From: Clostridiales bacterium
GTDB taxonomy: Bacteria; Bacillota; Clostridia; Lachnospirales; Lachnospiraceae
Length of the DNA stretch: 12,786 nucleotides
Assembly (NCBI GenBank): GCA_021203115.1
Contig: JAJQBV010000094.1
Coordinates: forward strand, 1 to 12,786
Direction: 5' to 3'
Shown: positions 11,068 through 12,786 of the stretch, piece after piece
Layout: each line of letters starts with the position of its first letter
Position numbering within the stretch: position 1 is the first letter of the stretch
The notes under the pieces: generated by a model
What the model was told of the DNA's origin: nothing
What the model saw: the letters and a program-made list of their open reading frames with translations, nothing else
Database searches by the model: none
Program-made: the position numbers and the translations under genes

Positions 11068-12693
11068 ATGAGAGAAAAATATGAGAGTCTTTCCCTAGCT
11101 ATTTTGAAGGACCTGGCGAAAGCACGCGGCATGAAGCGCGTCTCAACCCTGAAAAAGGCCGAGCTGATCGAGCGCATGCTGGAGCAGGACGAGCTGGATG
11201 CACAGGCAGGAGCGCAGGATGCTCCGGCGGAGGAAAAGAAGACAGAGAGCCTGGCGGCAGAGGCTGCTGCGGATGACGCACCGCAGGGGGATTCCTCTCC
11301 GGAAGAGACAGGCAGACAGGAAAAACAGCCGGGAGCGGTGCGGAAGGAGAAAAATCCCGCGTCCGGGACAGTCAGGGAGGGCAGGAGATATTCGCCGCTT
11401 CCCAGAGAGCCCCGGCCGGAGGAACCGAGACACAGAGCGCCGAGACCGTCCTATTATGAGGATGCGGCGGATGAGCGCCTCCGGACCATTGACGACCGCA
11501 CGGCACAAAAGATGGAATCAGAGGGAATTTCGATGGCGGACCTTGACAGCGGGGAGAAGGCCGAGGGGATCCTTGAGGTCATGCCGGACGGATACGGGTT
11601 TATCCGCTGCGCAAATTATCTCCCGGGAGACCAGGATGTCTATGTGTCTCCGTCCCAGATTCGCCGGTTTAAGTTAAAGACCGGAGACATCATTTCCGGA
11701 AACAAGCGGATCCGCTCACAGGGCGAGAAGTTTTCCGCGCTTTTGTATATTTCTACGGTGAATGATATTCCGCCTGCGATCGCTGCACAGCGGACGCCGT
11801 TTGAGGATCTGACCCCGATCTTCCCCAACGAGCGCCTGCGTCTGGAAGCACCGGGGGTGTCCGGAGGTTCGAGTTCTTCCCGGATGTCCATGCGCATTGT
11901 GGATCTGATCGCGCCGGTCGGAAAGGGACAGAGAGGCATGATTGTTTCCCAGCCGAAGGCCGGTAAGACGACACTGTTAAAGGAGATCGCAACCTCCGTG
12001 AAAAACAACAATCCGGACATGCATCTGATCATCCTTCTGATTGACGAGCGGCCGGAGGAGGTCACGGACATGAAGGAGGCGATCGAGGGAGAGAATGTCG
12101 AGGTCATCTACTCCACGTTTGATGAGCTTCCGGAGCACCATAAGCGTGTTTCCGAGATGGTGATCGAGCGCGCGAAGCGCCTTGTCGAACATAAAAAGGA
12201 CGTGATGATTCTCTTAGATAGCATCACCCGTCTGGCTCGCGCATACAATCTGGTGGTTTCGCCCAGCGGACGTACCTTGTCCGGTGGCCTGGATCCCGCT
12301 GCTTTGCATATGCCGAAGCGGTTTTTCGGAGCGGCTCGGAACATGCGGGAGGGCGGCAGCCTGACCATCCTCGCCACAGCTCTCGTGGACACCGGCAGCC
12401 GCATGGACGATGTGGTCTATGAGGAGTTCAAGGGTACCGGCAACATGGAGCTGATTCTGGATCGGAAGCTTTCCGAGAAGCGTATTTTCCCGGCGATCGA
12501 TATCGTGAAATCCGGAACCCGCAGAGAGGATCTCCTCCTGAACCGTGAGGAGAGAGAGGCGGTGGATATCATGCGCCGCGCGATGAACGGAATGAAGACA
12601 GACGAAGCCGTGGAGTCCATCCTGCGAATGTTCTTAAAGACAAGGAATAATCGTGAATTTATCACGCAGGTCCGGCACCGGAAGTTCTTCTGA
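11068..12693 (+). CDS. rho: Transcription termination factor Rho
   Basis: Rho is a hexameric RNA-dependent ATPase that travels along nascent RNA and releases RNA polymerase. The 541-residue protein is longer than E. coli Rho (419). The N-terminal Rho/SAP-like helical domain is at 6-40 (LSLAILKDLAKARGMKRV, LKKAELIERML). A low-complexity, charged and Pro/Ala/Glu/Arg-rich insert follows (about 43-135). The RNA-binding cold-shock-like domain is at 165-230 (GILEVMPDGYGFIR, DVYVSPSQIRRF). The ATPase core has Walker A QPKAGKTT (295-302) and Walker B DVMILLDSITRLARAYN (378-394; D384). It also has LSGGLDP (404-410), the RNA-contacting loop, and DTGSRMDDVVYEEFKGTGNMELILDR by pieces (441-466). The C terminus FLKTRNNREFITQVRHRKFF is intact. 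ATG 11068 has GGAGG 5 bases upstream. It is divergent from DUF4364. Confidence 0.97.
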   Translation: MREKYESLSLAILKDLAKARGMKRVSTLKKAELIERMLEQDELDAQAGAQDAPAEEKKTESLAAEAAADDAPQGDSSPEETGRQEKQPGAVRKEKNPASGTVREGRRYSPLPREPRPEEPRHRAPRPSYYEDAADERLRTIDDRTAQKMESEGISMADLDSGEKAEGILEVMPDGYGFIRCANYLPGDQDVYVSPSQIRRFKLKTGDIISGNKRIRSQGEKFSALLYISTVNDIPPAIAAQRTPFEDLTPIFPNERLRLEAPGVSGGSSSSRMSMRIVDLIAPVGKGQRGMIVSQPKAGKTTLLKEIATSVKNNNPDMHLIILLIDERPEEVTDMKEAIEGENVEVIYSTFDELPEHHKRVSEMVIERAKRLVEHKKDVMILLDSITRLARAYNLVVSPSGRTLSGGLDPAALHMPKRFFGAARNMREGGSLTILATALVDTGSRMDDVVYEEFKGTGNMELILDRKLSEKRIFPAIDIVKSGTRREDLLLNREEREAVDIMRRAMNGMKTDEAVESILRMFLKTRNNREFITQVRHRKFF

Positions 12694-12711
12694 ATAAATA
12701 CAAATTACGTC

Positions 12712-12740
12712 TTGCATTCAAAAATGCGGCGTGCTATAAT
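12712..12740 (+). promoter_or_regulatory. Strong promoter for a gene beyond the window
   Basis: TTGCAT (12712-12717), 17 bases, and TATAAT (12735-12740) with an extended TGC in front of the -10 form a near-consensus sigma-A promoter just after rho. No start codon with a ribosome binding site follows before the window ends. In many Firmicutes rho is followed by rpmE (ribosomal protein L31), which would fit such a promoter, but this cannot be seen here. Confidence 0.8.
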
Positions 12741-12786
12741 CCCGTCTTTGACAGTTAGTACAGTTAAAGAATCGCTCCAAGCCTTG

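Noticed and set aside
1..12786. Mobile elements, CRISPR arrays, tRNA or rRNA genes, and known riboswitches
   Set aside because: I found no transposase or integrase, no regularly spaced repeats, no tRNA-like or rRNA-like sequence, and no leader matching a riboswitch I know.

Overview
The window looks like a stretch of chromosome from a spore-forming member of the Clostridia, most likely Lachnospiraceae. The evidence is the sporulation genes gpr and spoIIP, the order comEC-holA-rpsT-gpr-spoIIP shared with endospore-forming Firmicutes, the DUF4364 regulator and GGGtGRT families typical of anaerobic Firmicutes, strong AGGAGG-type ribosome binding sites, and a moderately GC-rich coding style. I see no insertion sequence, phage gene, tRNA, rRNA or CRISPR array, and no gene-free gap longer than about 220 bases.

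Layout. (1) Positions 1-1645, plus strand: the 3' end of comEC (DNA uptake channel, metallo-beta-lactamase-like domain) and holA (clamp-loader delta subunit). (2) Positions 1681-2114, minus strand: rpsT (ribosomal protein S20), with a near-consensus promoter, a TTG start and its own terminator. (3) Positions 2203-4368, plus strand: gpr (germination protease) and spoIIP (engulfment peptidoglycan hydrolase), with a possible sigma-E promoter between them. (4) Positions 4388-10312, plus strand: a promoter, then an N-acetylhexosamine 1-kinase-like gene, topB (topoisomerase III), a GlmU-like left-handed beta-helix acyltransferase, a NifU/IscU-like protein and a GGGtGRT-family protein, closed by a strong UUCG-loop terminator. 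(5) Positions 10333-10848, minus strand: a DUF4364 winged-helix-like protein, convergent on that terminator. (6) Positions 11068-12693, plus strand: rho, divergent from DUF4364, followed by a near-perfect promoter for a gene beyond the window.

The first half is mostly conserved housekeeping and sporulation. The least understood part is the pair at 8553-10262: a NifU-like scaffold protein directly followed by a cysteine-rich GGGtGRT protein. The two are tightly coupled, and their Arg codon choice (CGC/CGT, no CGG) differs from the upstream kinase and topB, which suggests high expression. To my knowledge this pair has no established function and is the best candidate here for an undescribed system. 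The kinase and the lone beta-helix protein flanking topB could both act on amino-sugar phosphates, but the nucleotidyltransferase domain that would link them is absent.
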